Below the pieces are notes generated by a model. It had not been told where the DNA came from. It made no database searches and saw nothing but the letters and a program-made list of their open reading frames with translations. A stretch of 6,691 bases of DNA from Propionibacteriaceae bacterium (lineage in GTDB: Bacteria; Actinomycetota; Actinomycetes; Propionibacteriales; Propionibacteriaceae), in assembly GCA_003158895.1 (NCBI GenBank), contig PMLO01000221.1:13462-20152 (forward strand), given 5' to 3'. Positions 5,660-6,691 of the stretch are shown one piece after another (the stretch's first letter is position 1; each line of letters starts with the position of its first letter). Made by a program: the position numbers and the translations under genes.

Positions 5660-6691
5660 ATGCCTGACGTTGCTGCCTATGCCATCGACTCCGCCACCGG
5701 TTCCTTCGCGCCGACGACCATCGTCCGCCGCGAGCCCGGTGCCACCGAGGTCTACTTCGAGATCAAGTTCGCGGGGATCTGCCACTCCGACATCCACACC
5801 GCGCGCGGTGAATGGGGCCCGGCTACGTACCCGCTCGTCCCGGGCCACGAGATCGCGGGCATCGTCACCCAGGTCGGCGGCGACGTGACCAAGTTCGCGG
5901 TGGGCGACCGGGTCGGAGTGGGCTGCTTCGTGAACTCCTGCGGCGAGTGCGACTCCTGCCGCGCGGGTGACGAGCAGTTCTGTACGGGCGAAGGCGGCAC
6001 CGTCTGGACGTACAACTCCATCGGTCGCGACGGCCTCCCGACGGCCGGCGGGTACTCGGAGGGCATCACGGTCGACCAGGACTACCTCTGCCGCATCCCC
6101 GACTCGATCCCACTCGACGTCGCCGCGCCGCTGCTGTGCGCAGGGATCACTCTGTACGACCCGCTCACCCGGTACGGGACGGGCCCGGGCCTCAAAGTCG
6201 CCATCGTCGGCATGGGCGGCCTCGGCCACATGGGCGTACAGATCGCGGCGGCCTTGGGCGCTGAGGTGTCCGTGCTCAGCCGCACCCTGTCCAAGAAGGA
6301 CGACGGTCTCGCCCTCGGCGCCAGCCGCTACTACGCGACGAGCGATCCCGAGACGTTCCGATCGCTGCGCGGCGCATTCGACCTCATCGTGAGCACGGTC
6401 TCGGAGACGCAGGACTTCACGCATCTGATCGCCTGCCTCCGTACGGGCGGCACGCTCGTCAACGTCGGCCTCCCCGAGCTGCCGGTACAGCTCGCGATCA
6501 ACTCGCTCGGCGCCCGCAAGGCGATCGCCGGGAGCATGATCGGCGGCATCGCCGAGACCCAGGAGATGCTCGACTTCTGCGGAGGGCACGGCCTCACGTC
6601 GGACGTGGAGGTGATCCGGATGGAGGACATCAACGAGGCCTACGAACGCATGCTGAGGAGCGACGTGAAGTACCGCTTCGTCATCGACATG
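5660..6691 (+). CDS. Zinc-dependent NAD(P)H alcohol/aldehyde dehydrogenase, YahK/cinnamyl-alcohol-dehydrogenase type (3' end cut)
   Basis: 344 codons are present with no stop before the window edge; the family is usually about 350 residues, so only a few are missing. It interconverts alcohols and aldehydes. Catalytic zinc ligands are Cys41 (GICHSDIH), His63 with Glu64 (PGHEIAG), and Cys160 (CAGITLYDPL). The structural zinc is held by Cys94, Cys97, Cys100 and Cys108. The Rossmann motif GMGGLG is at 184-189. The second beta strand ends VLSRTLSKK (205-213), with Ser-Arg-Thr and Lys and no acidic residue, which favours NADP(H). All key residues are intact. It is divergent from the LacI regulator and probably its target. 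The start is supported by the protein's homologous beginning and the TANNNT box seven bases upstream. The substrate is not determined by sequence; broad aldehyde reduction is common in the family. Confidence 0.95.
   Translation, partial: MPDVAAYAIDSATGSFAPTTIVRREPGATEVYFEIKFAGICHSDIHTARGEWGPATYPLVPGHEIAGIVTQVGGDVTKFAVGDRVGVGCFVNSCGECDSCRAGDEQFCTGEGGTVWTYNSIGRDGLPTAGGYSEGITVDQDYLCRIPDSIPLDVAAPLLCAGITLYDPLTRYGTGPGLKVAIVGMGGLGHMGVQIAAALGAEVSVLSRTLSKKDDGLALGASRYYATSDPETFRSLRGAFDLIVSTVSETQDFTHLIACLRTGGTLVNVGLPELPVQLAINSLGARKAIAGSMIGGIAETQEMLDFCGGHGLTSDVEVIRMEDINEAYERMLRSDVKYRFVIDM

Noticed and set aside
5570..6589. 339-residue minus-strand frame opposite the dehydrogenase
   Set aside because: It mirrors the dehydrogenase codons, is rich in Asp, Glu, Arg and Ala, and lacks motifs. 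The plus-strand product has complete zinc and cofactor motifs.

Overview
The window comes from a GC-rich chromosome (roughly two thirds G+C by eye) with dense, tightly packed genes, GTG/ATG starts and strong third-position G/C bias. The gene families (DesK/NarL-type two-component pair, LacI regulator, YahK-type zinc alcohol dehydrogenase, M20 amidohydrolase) and the TANNNT boxes seven bases ahead of start codons suggest a high-GC actinobacterium. Genus cannot be fixed from the sequence alone.

Layout. (1) Bases 1-2454, minus strand: a three-gene operon, read right to left. It holds a 619-residue protein that looks like an alpha/alpha-barrel plus beta-sandwich polysaccharide-lyase-like enzyme, a 40-residue single-pass membrane micro-protein, and an M20 peptidase/amidohydrolase that runs off the left edge. 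The first gap is 20 bp; the second junction is an ATGA stop/start overlap. (2) Bases 2455-2602: a 148-bp divergent promoter region carrying two 19-bp imperfect direct repeats. (3) Bases 2603-4497, plus strand: a membrane sensor histidine kinase (HisKA_3 type) and its NarL/LuxR-type response regulator, joined by a GTGA overlap. (4) Bases 4494-5522, minus strand: a LacI-family repressor, convergent with the response regulator; the two stop codons interlock on one CTAG. (5) Bases 5523-5659: a 137-bp divergent control region with two nested-looking inverted repeats. (6) Bases 5660-6691, plus strand: a zinc-dependent NAD(P)H alcohol/aldehyde dehydrogenase, nearly complete at the right edge.

Likely logic (inference). 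The LacI repressor probably controls itself and the divergent dehydrogenase through the inverted repeats between them. The two-component system may sense an envelope or carbohydrate signal and may control the divergent lyase-like operon, whose promoter contains the paired repeats. The least described part is the lyase-like protein, micro-protein and amidohydrolase operon. No mobile element, CRISPR, tRNA or rRNA was seen. No gene-free stretch exceeds 300 bases.
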